The position numbers and the translations under genes are program-made. This document shows, piece after piece, positions 23,939 through 32,778 of a stretch of DNA of 63,121 nucleotides. The first letter of the stretch is position 1, and each line of letters begins with the position of its first letter. The DNA is from an uncultured Collinsella sp. (lineage in GTDB: Bacteria > Actinomycetota > Coriobacteriia > Coriobacteriales > Coriobacteriaceae): the NCBI GenBank assembly GCA_934655755.1, contig CAKUHA010000007.1:1-63121 (forward strand), written 5' to 3'. The notes beneath the pieces were generated by a model. That model saw nothing but the letters and a program-made list of their open reading frames with translations, was not told where the DNA came from and searched no databases.

Positions 23939-25184
23939 AGCAACGCCTAATCACTTCAATGATCACGTCCTGCTGCTCGGGCGTCATCTTGTTGTCGGAG
24001 GGCAGACAGAGACCACGCTGGAAGATGTCTGCGCCAACATCCAGGGGCAAGCCGTCCGCACCCGTGGCTCCACCAGAGATGTAAGCGTTAGTCTTGGCGC
24101 GACCATTGCCTTCACGTGTCACAAATGCGTTCATGCGGTAAATTGGCTGCATGTGCATAGGCTTCCAGATGGGGCGGCCCTCAGCGTTAATTGCAGCAAT
24201 AGCCTCAAGAATCTCGGTAGGGCAGCTCTTGCCAGGCTCGCTAACGTAAAGAGCCTCGCTTTCGCCGCGAACCTGCTTGCACATCGCATCAGCGTTAATA
24301 AGCATGCAAGAAAGCCAGAAGTTAGGTTCGCAAACGCTGGGATCATAGGGATTCATGCTTACCGGAAGATCCTTGAGCCCTTCCTTGTAGCGCATATAAA
24401 TAGCCTTCTTCTGGGCAATATGCTCCTCCAGATAGGGAATCTGGCCGCGAACGACGCCTGCAATTACATTGCTCATGCGATAGTTATAGCCAAGCTCCTC
24501 ATGCTGATACCAAGGAGCAGCTTCTCGCGACTGGGTCGACCATTTGCGCGCTTTATCGGCAGCCTCTTTGCTATCCGTTAAAAGCATACCGCCGGCGGAT
24601 CCGGTAATAATTTTGTTGCCGTTAAAGCTGATAGCGCTGACATCGCCAAATGTGCTCGTTTGGGCGCCTTTGTAGGTAGCACCAAGCGACTCCGCAGCAT
24701 CTTCAACAAGAACAGCTCCGTGGGCATCGCAAACGGCTCTAAGCTCATCGACCTTACCCGGCGTACCGTAAAGATGCGCCGCCACAACGACCTTAGCAGT
24801 CGGGTGCAACTCAAAAGCCCTCTCAAGAGCAACAGGGTCCATGTTCCAGGTATCACGCTCAGTGTCGATAAATACGGGAATGCCGCCCTCGTAAACAACT
24901 GGGTTCACGGTAGCGTCGAACGTCATATCGCTGCACAAAACCTCATCGCCGGGGTTAATACCAGCGAGTTTCATGGCGAGATGCAGCGCAGAAGTACCGC
25001 AAGAAAGGGCAACGGCATAGCCGCAACCAATCTTTTCGGCCATTTGGCGCTCGACTTCGTTAATATTCTCGCCTACTGTTGACATCCAGTTGGTCTCATA
25101 TGCCTCGGTAACGTATTTAAGCTCATCGCCGTGCATGGTCGGCGAACTAAGCCAAACCTTGTTCTCAAAGGGCTTAATGTCCAT
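23931..25184 (-). CDS. DegT/DnrJ/EryC1/StrS sugar aminotransferase (PglE-like)
   Basis: The 417-residue PLP enzyme contains SCGTSALHLAMKLAGI, DMTFDATVNPV, EDAAESLGA and the lysine loop SFNGNKIITGSAGG, where K forms the Schiff base. The family aminates 4-keto sugars. Next to a UDP-HexNAc 4,6-dehydratase and a PglC-type transferase, it most likely makes UDP-4-amino-4,6-dideoxy-HexNAc. Length is slightly above the family mean, with an insert near ADAMCKQVRGESEALYVSE. Confidence 0.9.
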   Translation of the reverse strand: MDIKPFENKVWLSSPTMHGDELKYVTEAYETNWMSTVGENINEVERQMAEKIGCGYAVALSCGTSALHLAMKLAGINPGDEVLCSDMTFDATVNPVVYEGGIPVFIDTERDTWNMDPVALERAFELHPTAKVVVAAHLYGTPGKVDELRAVCDAHGAVLVEDAAESLGATYKGAQTSTFGDVSAISFNGNKIITGSAGGMLLTDSKEAADKARKWSTQSREAAPWYQHEELGYNYRMSNVIAGVVRGQIPYLEEHIAQKKAIYMRYKEGLKDLPVSMNPYDPSVCEPNFWLSCMLINADAMCKQVRGESEALYVSEPGKSCPTEILEAIAAINAEGRPIWKPMHMQPIYRMNAFVTREGNGRAKTNAYISGGATGADGLPLDVGADIFQRGLCLPSDNKMTPEQQDVIIEVIRRCFE

Positions 25185-25199
25185 CTTGGCTCCTTATCC

Positions 25200-27080
25200 C
25201 TAATCGTTAAACTGCGGATGATACGTAGGAACAACCTCAGCGAGAACGGACTTAACGGTGTCGTTATCCTTGTCGAGGCAGTCGTGAAGCTTTTCGAGCT
25301 TGTCTTGTATCTCTTCCATCTTGTCGGCTTCGGCCGTGGAGATACGGATCTCCGAATGCTCGGTAGGCAGGAGCTGCTCGTTATCCATGAGGAGCTCCTC
25401 GTACATCTTTTCGCCCGGGCGAAGTCCGACTTCCTTGATTTCGATATCCTTACCGGGCTTAAGACCGCTGAGCGTGATGAGGTTCACGGCGAGGTCATAG
25501 ATCTTGACCGGCTCACCCATGTCCAGAACAAAAATCTCGCCGCCATGAGCAAGCGCACCAGCAGTAATGACTAGCTTGCTGGCCTCGGGGATGGTCATAA
25601 AGTAACGCGTGATGTCCTTGTGCGTAATGGTGATGGGACCGCCCTCGCGAAGCTGACGCTTAAACAGTGGGATAACCGAGCCGTGGCTACCAAGCACGTT
25701 GCCAAAGCGGACGGCGGTAAAGATGGTTTTGCTGTTAGCTGCGTAATACTGAACGATCATTTCGTCCATACGCTTCGTGGCACCCATTACGTTCGTGGGA
25801 TTAACGGCCTTATCGGTTGAAATTTGCACATAATGGCTGCACTGATATTTGTCGGCAAGGCGAACCACGTTGAGCGTGCCAAAGACATTGTTCTCAATTG
25901 CCTCGCGCGCATTGCCCTCCATAAGGGGAACGTGCTTATGAGCGGCGGCATGGAAAACAACCTGCGGTCGATACTTGTCAAATACCTTGGAAATCGCAGG
26001 AAGGTGCGTAATGGAGCCGATATAAACCTGGATATCGGTGCCCTGGTCTTTGGCAACTTTAACGATGTCGTGATACAGCTCGTAGGTCGTGTTCTCATAA
26101 ATGTCGAAGAGAACAATCTGTGCGGGCTTGGCGGGAAGCAACTGGCGTACAAGCTCGGAACCGATAGATCCGCCACCGCCAGTAACTAGAACGCGCTTGC
26201 CTGTGACGTAACCCATCTGATTAAGATCAAGCGACTTTTCCTCACGGGAGAGTAAATCGCTGATTTCGACCTCACGAAGGGCGACTCTACCCACCCCATC
26301 TTGCGGAATATCGCGAACGTTAGGGAGCGTAAGAACCCTAAGGCCAGTTTTCATGCACAGGTCATAAATACGCTGACGCTCCTCGAGCGAAGCACTCGGA
26401 ATAGCAACAACAATCTGCTCGGCTTCACAATCATGTGCGATAACGGGAATATCCTTGCACGTACCGCATACCTTAATGTCGTGAATACGCTGGTTTTGCT
26501 TATTGGGGTCATCATCGACAACGGCAACCGGATCACCGATCATGTCCGGATCGCCGTTGAGCATACGCTTAATGGAAAGCGAGCCGGTCTCTCCCGCTCC
26601 TACGATGAGCGTGCGAGGGAGATGAGCATCGGAATTGCTTTTAAAACGCCAAAGCTGGCTACCATAGATGGCACGAATGGCAAAGCGGCCACCGCCGCAA
26701 ATGATAAGAACAATGGCCCACGCCATGACATCTTCGCGAAGCGACATACCCTTAACAAAGACCACGTTAAAGATAGTGTCGCCAATAATAGAGCCAACGG
26801 TAACAGCGGCGACAATGCGTCCAGCTTCGGAAATGCTTGCATAGCGCCAGAGGCTGCTATACATGTGGAAGAACCAAAAGACGACAACGTTGACAAGCGC
26901 GAGCATAAATATTGCCGGACATGCTCCGGCTGCCCCGCCTATCGTTGCCCAATGCTGCGTTCCCCACGATGCGACAAACACAGCTATAAAAGTAGCTGCG
27001 ATGTCATATACCATCAACGCATACGGTTCAAAGGCGCTCAGCTTCCCCTTTTGCTTTGCGCTCTTAGATTCGGTGTTCAA
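25200..27080 (-). CDS. Membrane-bound UDP-N-acetylhexosamine 4,6-dehydratase (PglF/CapD-like)
   Basis: The 626-residue protein has four N-terminal membrane helices (residues 15-130), then a CoA-binding-like Rossmann domain (VGAGETGSLSIKRM) and an SDR domain starting VLVTGGGGSIGSELV. The catalytic stretch is ISTDKAVNPTNVMGATKR, typical of the family. It converts UDP-GlcNAc to the 4-keto-6-deoxy sugar used by the next gene's aminotransferase. The start appears to be TTG 27080. It is the first biosynthetic gene after the antiterminator. Confidence 0.9.
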   Translation of the reverse strand: MNTESKSAKQKGKLSAFEPYALMVYDIAATFIAVFVASWGTQHWATIGGAAGACPAIFMLALVNVVVFWFFHMYSSLWRYASISEAGRIVAAVTVGSIIGDTIFNVVFVKGMSLREDVMAWAIVLIICGGGRFAIRAIYGSQLWRFKSNSDAHLPRTLIVGAGETGSLSIKRMLNGDPDMIGDPVAVVDDDPNKQNQRIHDIKVCGTCKDIPVIAHDCEAEQIVVAIPSASLEERQRIYDLCMKTGLRVLTLPNVRDIPQDGVGRVALREVEISDLLSREEKSLDLNQMGYVTGKRVLVTGGGGSIGSELVRQLLPAKPAQIVLFDIYENTTYELYHDIVKVAKDQGTDIQVYIGSITHLPAISKVFDKYRPQVVFHAAAHKHVPLMEGNAREAIENNVFGTLNVVRLADKYQCSHYVQISTDKAVNPTNVMGATKRMDEMIVQYYAANSKTIFTAVRFGNVLGSHGSVIPLFKRQLREGGPITITHKDITRYFMTIPEASKLVITAGALAHGGEIFVLDMGEPVKIYDLAVNLITLSGLKPGKDIEIKEVGLRPGEKMYEELLMDNEQLLPTEHSEIRISTAEADKMEEIQDKLEKLHDCLDKDNDTVKSVLAEVVPTYHPQFND

Positions 27081-27166
27081 ATCTCTTCTACTCTTCCCTA
27101 TTGATCCCGTTGCCTACGTCCCCGCCCCCGAGGATCCTCCCTGTTCCGTTTAACAGTCGCCTGCAG

Positions 27167-27712
27167 CTAGGCGATCGCCTTTTTGAGGTTTCGCATGACG
27201 CGCTGCTCGTTTGAAAGCACCGCGAGGCCAACGCGGGTGGTTACGCGTCGGCCGCACAGATCGAGCTCCAAATAGGCAGTGCTCTTGCGTCTGTTAATTG
27301 TTTTGATCAGGCCTTCGTGGCCCAGCAGCGGACCGGCCGTCACTACGACCTGGTCGCCGTCCTTTAAGGCCTCGCTCATGGGCACTACCCTGTCTCCCTT
27401 ATGGGTAAAGCTGCCAATGAGCTGGGTCTCTTCTTTTGCCAGCGGCACAAACTGACCGTCCTGGGCAAGCACCCGGGCAAAGTCGTCCATGCGTAGCAGA
27501 TACTGTTGCACGGTGCGGGGATCTGCCGTATCGCAGATCAGATAACCGGGAAAGAGCGGCTTGGTCGTGCTGACCCATTCGCCGTGTACCTTGATCTCGG
27601 TTTGATATTGGGGATAAAAGAGCTCCTGCATGGCGCCCTGCGGCACCACGCGCTCGATGCGCTCGCGCATTATGTCTTCGCGACCGTTAATGACCTGGAT
27701 CACATACCACAC
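27167..27712 (-). CDS. LoaP-like specialised NusG antiterminator
   Basis: About 181 residues with a NusG N-terminal domain (VWYVIQVINGRE, FYPQYQTEIKV, PLFPGYLICD) and a C-terminal KOW domain (LKDGDQVVVTAGPLLGHEGLIK). I prefer the GTG at 27712, which is 8 nt from AAAGGGGG; a GTG at 27718 is too close. Specialised NusG paralogues at the head of polysaccharide operons let RNA polymerase read through internal terminators. LoaP proteins bind an RNA hairpin in the leader, and strong leader hairpins are present here. It should control the whole 15-kb operon downstream. Confidence 0.85.
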   Translation of the reverse strand: MWYVIQVINGREDIMRERIERVVPQGAMQELFYPQYQTEIKVHGEWVSTTKPLFPGYLICDTADPRTVQQYLLRMDDFARVLAQDGQFVPLAKEETQLIGSFTHKGDRVVPMSEALKDGDQVVVTAGPLLGHEGLIKTINRRKSTAYLELDLCGRRVTTRVGLAVLSNEQRVMRNLKKAIA

Positions 27713-27731
27713 GAGCACTACCCCCTTTGCT

Positions 27732-27824
27732 GTCTTACGTGTGGCTCACGGGGTTTGGGTATGGCTACGCCAGGGCGCTTGTGCGCGAAGGCGCTCCATA
27801 TTCAAACCCTGAGCCCAGTCAGAC
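27732..27824 (-). promoter_or_regulatory. Large hairpin at the loaP ribosome binding site
   Basis: A 14-nt arm pair (27751-27764 and 27796-27809, core GGGTTTG) is extended by GGCTCA/TGAGCC and GTCT/AGAC pairing. The base of the structure abuts the AAAGGGGG binding site of the loaP gene. It could regulate translation of loaP or act as an early termination or recruitment structure. Confidence 0.5.
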
Positions 27825-27913
27825 AAGCACGTGGCTCTGCCCCACCGTGAACGGTATGTATGCGTGCAGTTGCTAGAGACGCGGCCGTGTATCGCAAAAA
27901 TGACCGCATCCCC

Positions 27914-27971
27914 AGCTGGCTGCGTGCGGCCCAGTCAAGCGGGTACAAAACTGGACCGCACGCAAACAGCT
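27914..27971 (-). promoter_or_regulatory. Strong leader hairpin, candidate LoaP recognition element
   Basis: Two 22-nt arms (27914-27935 and 27950-27971) pair along their whole length around a 14-nt loop. Only three positions differ from a perfect palindrome, and at least in one strand sense these are compatible with G-U pairs. It lies in the middle of the leader upstream of loaP. Other parts of the 457-nt leader hold no open frame with support. Confidence 0.55.
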
Positions 27972-28175
27972 ACGGCGTGCTGCGTTTTGCCATAGCTTTG
28001 AGACTGCGATAACAAAGGAGCGAATTCCTAGTCATCATTTGCAGCACTTGAACATGGCAGCTTTATTGGAGCTCGTGGTGTTTCTGGCACCGCCGTTACG
28101 GCCGGATGCTGATCGACCCTGTGCGTAGCGCTCTATTGGAACCATAAGCACAGTTGAACCCATGTAGTGTTGCAT

Positions 28176-28204
28176 ATCCTAGCACAAGGAATTGGCGAAC
28201 CCAA
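28176..28204 (-). promoter_or_regulatory. Candidate promoter of the exopolysaccharide operon
   Basis: On the minus strand TTGGGT (28204-28199) and an extended TGC-TAGGAT (-10 at 28181-28176) are spaced by 17 nt. Transcription would start near 28169, giving a leader of about 455 nt before loaP. Evidence is consensus similarity and position only. Confidence 0.4.
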
Positions 28205-28504
28205 TTTGGGCCGTGTTGAGCAACATCTTGCTTGTTAGCAGCACATAAGGGGGTTGTTTTGCAAGGTTGTTGGCATTGGCGCAGGTGAATGAGAGGGGTT
28301 CGAATATATCCGGGCGCGATGCCGCCAAAATGGCGCTGTATTTTTGGTATTTGAACTGCGACCGGCTAACAAACAAAGTACAAAAGCCGGAAGTAAATTG
28401 CGCAACATTTGGTGGGATTGCGGGGTGAGGGCGCTGCTTTGGTGTGTATGGTGGATGGTCATGAAAAAAGGCCTTCGGTTTCCCAAAAGCCTCTGCATTC
28501 ACGA

Positions 28505-28580
28505 TGGTGGAGACGAGGGGGATCGAACCCCTGACCTCTTGACTGCCAGTCAAGCGCTCTCCCAGCTGAGCTACGCCCCC
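28505..28580 (-). tRNA. tRNA-Ala (anticodon GGC), CCA encoded
   Basis: On the minus strand the gene starts GGGGGCGTAGCTCAGCTGGG, has the anticodon arm CTTGA-CTGGCAG-TCAAG (anticodon GGC), the T arm GGGGTTCGATCCCC, and ends CGTCTCC-A-CCA. Acceptor pairing includes two G-U pairs. Confidence 0.95.
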
Positions 28581-28659
28581 GTGACGAGGAGTTACTATAG
28601 GGGAAGTCCGGTCTTGTTGCAAGAGATTTTTGTTGAAACTTTTTCTTACGGGTTTTCCT

Positions 28660-28710
28660 GGGACGGGGCAGAAATAATCGCTCTTCGAGCGATTATTTCT
28701 GCCCCGTCCC
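28660..28710. repeat. Perfect 24-bp palindrome
   Basis: Arms 28660-28683 and 28687-28710 are exact inverted copies around a TTC loop, starting GGGACGGGGCAG. It lies between the thiN stop and the tRNA-Ala 5' end. No T run follows on the minus strand, so it is not a standard terminator, though it could block or process the thiN transcript. Confidence 0.8.
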
Positions 28711-28734
28711 GATAAAACCCTGATGCGATAGCCC

Positions 28735-29376
28735 TTACTTGTAGAGGTAAGCGATGGCGGTGCCGGTGTGGACGGTGATCGTTGCGGTTGAACGCACGAT
28801 GTTGCTGATGCCGGTGTCGGCTAGTAAGGTTAGCTGGGCGTGATCTAGCTCCCACTCTAGGCCGTGCTCGCTGACCTCGGCGTTGGGGGCGATGGCGATG
28901 ATGGAGAAAGTCTTGCCGTTGGCGCCTTCGATGGTCCAGGACTCACCTGCGTGCAGAATGCGGGCAGTCACATCGTCCTCAGCAATCCATACGGGGCCTT
29001 CCGTGTAGCCCGCCAACAGCCCCAGCACGCTCAGCGCCATGTCGGGACGGCCTCCGGTAGCGCAAGTTGCAACTACCTCGGCGCCAGGCCAGCGGCGGCG
29101 CACGGACTCCAGCGCCAACGCCAAGTCGGTATAGTCCTTGTACGGATGGTGACGCTCAACTTCAAAATTTGCAGCGGCATCGACAAGCGCTCGACCGGCG
29201 TCGCTTACCGTGTCGGCGTCACCAACATATACGTCGCATCCCAGCCCGGCGCCCAGCAGGGCATCCAACCCGCGGTCCACGGCGACAACGTGGTCGCACT
29301 CCCCCGCCAGACGGCGCAGCAACTCGGCACTTGCCACCACGGGCGAGCCGCACACAACCAATACTTTGCAAGTCAC
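28735..29376 (-). CDS. thiN: Thiamine pyrophosphokinase
   Basis: The 213-residue protein converts thiamine to thiamine diphosphate with ATP. It has VVAVDRGLDALL, GDADTVS (the usual GD-x-DS site) and HHPYKDYTDLALAL, the metal/nucleotide-binding region, plus a C-terminal beta domain. Length is normal for the family. It lies 9 nt after the HAD hydrolase gene and is probably co-transcribed with it. I see no TPP riboswitch upstream. Confidence 0.85.
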   Translation of the reverse strand: MTCKVLVVCGSPVVASAELLRRLAGECDHVVAVDRGLDALLGAGLGCDVYVGDADTVSDAGRALVDAAANFEVERHHPYKDYTDLALALESVRRRWPGAEVVATCATGGRPDMALSVLGLLAGYTEGPVWIAEDDVTARILHAGESWTIEGANGKTFSIIAIAPNAEVSEHGLEWELDHAQLTLLADTGISNIVRSTATITVHTGTAIAYLYK

Positions 29377-29385
29377 GGCTCTCGC

Positions 29386-30075
29386 CTACCCCTCAAACGC
29401 CAACACGCGATCGAGCGTAAGCTCCTCATAGCTATCAATAAAGATCTCGCTGTAGTCGCGCATCTCTTCACGGTCCGAATGTCCCAAGGGGTCATATACG
29501 CCCACACGCTTAAAGCCAGCGCTGCCGGAGCTCTTTAGACCAAACGTGGCGTCCTCAAAGACCCACACGGTGTCAAACGAATGCCCATGGCGCTCCTCCA
29601 AGCGGCTCAGCGCCAGCTTGTACACATCGGGGAACTCCTTGGGGCGGCCGACTTCACCCGTAGTCGTAACAAACTCCATGTAGAGCGCCACGCCGGAGCC
29701 GTCCAGCGCAACCTGCACCAGTTCGGCCGGCGTGGACGTGGCCACGCACATAGCAATGCCGGCGGCCTTGGCCTGCTCCAAAAAAGCAAGCAAACCCTCG
29801 CGCGGCGGAACCTTGGAGTAGCCCTCAACTAGTATTTCACTCAGCTCTCGATACAACTCGGGGCCGTCCGCATCCACGCCCCAAATGTCGTGGTAGGCCT
29901 GGCACTCATCCTCCAGCGCCAACGAGCCAAATTGGGCAAAGTCCTCGTGCCCCACGATGACGCCGTGACGGCGAAGCAGCTCGGGCGAGGCATGCCTCCA
30001 AACGGGGGTGCTATCGACAAGCGTGCCGTCGCAATCGAAAATAAAAGCAACGTTGGGGGCGGCGGTCTGGGACAT
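29386..30075 (-). CDS. HAD-superfamily hydrolase, beta-phosphoglucomutase-like subfamily
   Basis: I choose ATG 30075, with AAAGG 7 nt upstream, giving 229 residues. Motif I is FDCDGTLVDS, motif II is VATST, and the C-terminal VFEDATFGLKSS is motif IV. The cap domain is of the helical subclass I type. Members act as sugar-phosphate phosphatases or phosphoglucomutases. Its divergent position next to glycogen genes and shared upstream motifs suggest a carbohydrate role, but the substrate is unknown. Confidence 0.8.
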   Translation of the reverse strand: MSQTAAPNVAFIFDCDGTLVDSTPVWRHASPELLRRHGVIVGHEDFAQFGSLALEDECQAYHDIWGVDADGPELYRELSEILVEGYSKVPPREGLLAFLEQAKAAGIAMCVATSTPAELVQVALDGSGVALYMEFVTTTGEVGRPKEFPDVYKLALSRLEERHGHSFDTVWVFEDATFGLKSSGSAGFKRVGVYDPLGHSDREEMRDYSEIFIDSYEELTLDRVLAFEG

Positions 30076-30096
30076 AAACGAACCTTTCGATGTCAA

Positions 30097-30184
30097 ATGG
30101 TAAACATCCTGCTAAAAACGTTTTACCAAACGTCAAACTAACAATCTTGAAACCCTAATTGGTAAAACTGTCAAGAGTTTTACC
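30097..30184. promoter_or_regulatory. Cluster of GGTAAAAC/GTTTTACC operator-like sites
   Basis: A palindrome at 30161-30184 has 9-bp arms, GGTAAAACT and AGTTTTACC, with a 6-nt spacer. CGTTTTACCAAACG lies at 30119-30132, with a GGTAAA half-site at 30099. The sites fall between the divergent HAD hydrolase and glgB genes. They look like LacI-family operators. A related TTGGTAAAACG occurs upstream of the GH13-GH77 gene at 40168. The rest of the gap to 30406 shows no gene. Confidence 0.5.
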
Positions 30185-30406
30185 ATCGCAATTCTGCCAG
30201 TGGTCTAAACATGGCGCTCACCGATTAAAAGCCACCGCAAAACCACTTTCCTCCATAAAAGTAATGTACAGGTGTTATGGTAGTTTCTGCCGAAAGTTCC
30301 ACCGAGCACGCGAGGTGGAACGAATCATAGAACTATCGCCGTCCCTTCGATTCGTGCAGCCCTGGACCTTTCGCATTTAGTCACCAAGGCAACACGCTGC
30401 CGCGTC

Positions 30407-32686
30407 ATGATGGGATCAAACGTGAGCGATACAAAGCTAAAGCCAACGGCAAAAAAGCCCGCTACCCGCAAGGCCGCTCCGCACGCACCGGAGCTCTCTA
30501 AGGACGATGTCTATCTGTTTGGCATCGGCATGTGGGAGCGCAGCTGGGAAAAGATGGGCGCGCACCCCGACACGCAGAATCGTACGCGCGGCTGGCGTTT
30601 TTGCGTTTGGGCGCCCGACGTAAAGAGCGTGCATGTCATTGGCGAATTTAACGACTGGGACGAGGAAGCCAACCCGCTGGTGCCCGTGCATACGAGCGCC
30701 ATCTGGGAAGGCTTTATTCCTGGCGCCGAGCAGGGCCAACTGTATAAGTACCTGATTGAGACCAACGAGGGCGAAAAGCTCTACAAGGCCGATCCGTACG
30801 CCTTTAAGGCCGAGTGCCCTCCGGGTACGGCCAGCGTGCTGTGGACCCTCGACGGTTATAAGTGGAACGACGCCGCGTGGCTCAAGCGCCGCGCCGGCCA
30901 TAACCACATGTCGCAGCCACTTAACATCTACGAGGTGCATATTGGCTCGTGGAAGCGCCACGGCGACGCGCCCCAAGGCGAGCCCGACGAGTACGGCAAC
31001 TATCCCGGCCCCATGGATCCCTTCCCCGCGCAGCGCGGCGAGTTCTACACCTACGACGACCTGTCGGTGGAGCTCGTGGACTACGTGCGCGACATGGGCT
31101 ATACGCACATTGAGGTCATGCCGCTTATGGAGCATCCCTTCGATGGCTCCTGGGGCTACCAGACGACTGGCTACTATGCCGCCACGTCGCGCTATGGCGA
31201 CCCGCAGCAGCTCATGCACTTTATCGATGCGTGCCACGAGGCTGGCATTGGCGTGATCATGGACTGGGTGCCCGGCGGTTTTTGCGCCGACTCCCACGGC
31301 CTTGCCACCTTTAACGGCCACATGCTGTTTGAGCACGAGATTCACCCCAACTGGGGCACGCATAAGTTCGATTTCACCCGCGGCGAGGTCCGCTCCTTCC
31401 TGGTCTCCAACGTGCTGTACTGGCTCGAGAACTTCCACGTGGACGGCATTCGCATGGACGGTGTGTCCAGCATGCTGTACCTCAACTTTGGCATCGACGA
31501 TCCCGGCCAAAAGAAGTTCAACAAGTACGGTACCGAGGAGGACCTGGACGCCAGCGCATTTATCCGTCAGGTCAACTGCGCCGTGGAGGCGCACTACCCT
31601 GACGTGATGATGATGGCCGAGGAGTCCACCGCGTGGCCGCTCGTGACCTATCCGCCGCAGGACGGCGGCCTGGGCTTCCACTACAAGTGGGACATGGGCT
31701 GGATGAACGACACCCTGCACTACATGCAGACCGATTTTCCGTGGCGCCCCGGCAACCACGGCCTGCTCACGTTCTCCATCATGTACGCCTTTACCGAGAA
31801 CTTTATTTGCCCGCTGAGCCACGACGAGGTCGTGCACGGCAAGTGCTCGCTCATCGGCCGCATGCCGGGCGACTGGTGGCGCCAGTTTGCCGGCCTGCGC
31901 ACGCTGGCCTTCTACCAGATGACGCACCCCGGTGCCAAGCTTAACTTTATGGGCAACGAGATCGGCCAGTTTATCGAGTGGCGCTACTACGAGTCCATCC
32001 AGTGGTTCCTGACCGAGGAGTACGAGACCCACAAGCATCATCAGGCGTTTATCAAGGCGCTCAACCACCTGTACACCGCCGAGCCCGCCCTGTACGAGCG
32101 CGGCTACACCGATGATGGCTTTACATGGATCGATGCAGACAACTCCAAGCAGTCCATCGTGAGCTTTGTGCGCCAGGGCGAGGACGTGGACGACGACCTG
32201 GTTATCCTGATCAACTTTGATCCGGCGAGCTACGAGAGCTTCCGCGTGGGCGTGCCGCGCGAGGGCGACTGGGAGGTCATCTTCGACTCCGACCGTCCCG
32301 AGTTTGGCGGCAGTGGATACGCCGGCGAGGAGCCCTACACCTGCTCGAGCGAGCCCTATCCCTGGAATGGGCAGATGGACTCTATCGAGATCAAGGTGCC
32401 CGGCCTGGCAGGCGTGGTGCTCAAGCGCCGCGGTCCCAGCAGCTACAAGCCGCCGGTGGTTGAGGAGCCCAAGAAGGCTACGCGCAAGCGCACGTCTTCG
32501 GTGAAGCCCAAGCCTGCGGCTGCTAAGAAGGCTTCCGCTAAGGCGAAGGCCACGACGGCTAAGGCCGCCGCAAAGCCCGCGACCAAGGCTTCGGCCAAGG
32601 CCACCGCGACCAAAAAGCCGGCTGCCAAAAGGGGCACTACCAAGGACAAGTCAGCTTCTGTTAAGTCGACTGCTAAGGACGCGTAA
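30407..32686 (+). CDS. glgB: 1,4-alpha-glucan branching enzyme with Lys/Ala-rich tail
   Basis: It introduces alpha-1,6 branches into glycogen. The protein has an N-terminal CBM48-like domain (FCVWAPDVKSVHVIGEFNDW), a GH13 core (GIGVIMDWVPGGF, FHVDGIRMDGVSS with the nucleophile, MMAEEST with the acid/base, CPLSHDEVVHG) and a C-terminal beta domain. From about residue 680 to 759 it carries a tail rich in Lys, Ala and Thr (AKKASAKAKATTAKAAAK), like histone H1 tails and absent from ordinary GlgB. The N-terminal 30 residues are also basic. The start (ATG 30407, 30410 or GTG 30422) is uncertain. It begins the plus-strand glycogen cluster. Confidence 0.9.
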   Translation: MMGSNVSDTKLKPTAKKPATRKAAPHAPELSKDDVYLFGIGMWERSWEKMGAHPDTQNRTRGWRFCVWAPDVKSVHVIGEFNDWDEEANPLVPVHTSAIWEGFIPGAEQGQLYKYLIETNEGEKLYKADPYAFKAECPPGTASVLWTLDGYKWNDAAWLKRRAGHNHMSQPLNIYEVHIGSWKRHGDAPQGEPDEYGNYPGPMDPFPAQRGEFYTYDDLSVELVDYVRDMGYTHIEVMPLMEHPFDGSWGYQTTGYYAATSRYGDPQQLMHFIDACHEAGIGVIMDWVPGGFCADSHGLATFNGHMLFEHEIHPNWGTHKFDFTRGEVRSFLVSNVLYWLENFHVDGIRMDGVSSMLYLNFGIDDPGQKKFNKYGTEEDLDASAFIRQVNCAVEAHYPDVMMMAEESTAWPLVTYPPQDGGLGFHYKWDMGWMNDTLHYMQTDFPWRPGNHGLLTFSIMYAFTENFICPLSHDEVVHGKCSLIGRMPGDWWRQFAGLRTLAFYQMTHPGAKLNFMGNEIGQFIEWRYYESIQWFLTEEYETHKHHQAFIKALNHLYTAEPALYERGYTDDGFTWIDADNSKQSIVSFVRQGEDVDDDLVILINFDPASYESFRVGVPREGDWEVIFDSDRPEFGGSGYAGEEPYTCSSEPYPWNGQMDSIEIKVPGLAGVVLKRRGPSSYKPPVVEEPKKATRKRTSSVKPKPAAAKKASAKAKATTAKAAAKPATKASAKATATKKPAAKRGTTKDKSASVKSTAKDA

Positions 32687-32778
32687 CAAAGCCGTTACCG
32701 CTGTAATTACCCGCCCCGCCGGGGCGTAGGATGTAAGTCATAACCGTTCCGGGAGATATCCCCGGGGGAAAGGAACGT

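Noticed and set aside
27730..27780. Possible ops/JUMPstart element in the polysaccharide leader
   Set aside because: The minus strand has TGGCGTAGCCAT, but it misses bases of the GGCGGTAGC core; a LoaP-type hairpin target fits the NusG paralogue better.
28179..28622. 147-residue frame over tRNA-Ala
   Set aside because: It reads through the tRNA gene and its promoter region and has no support as a protein.
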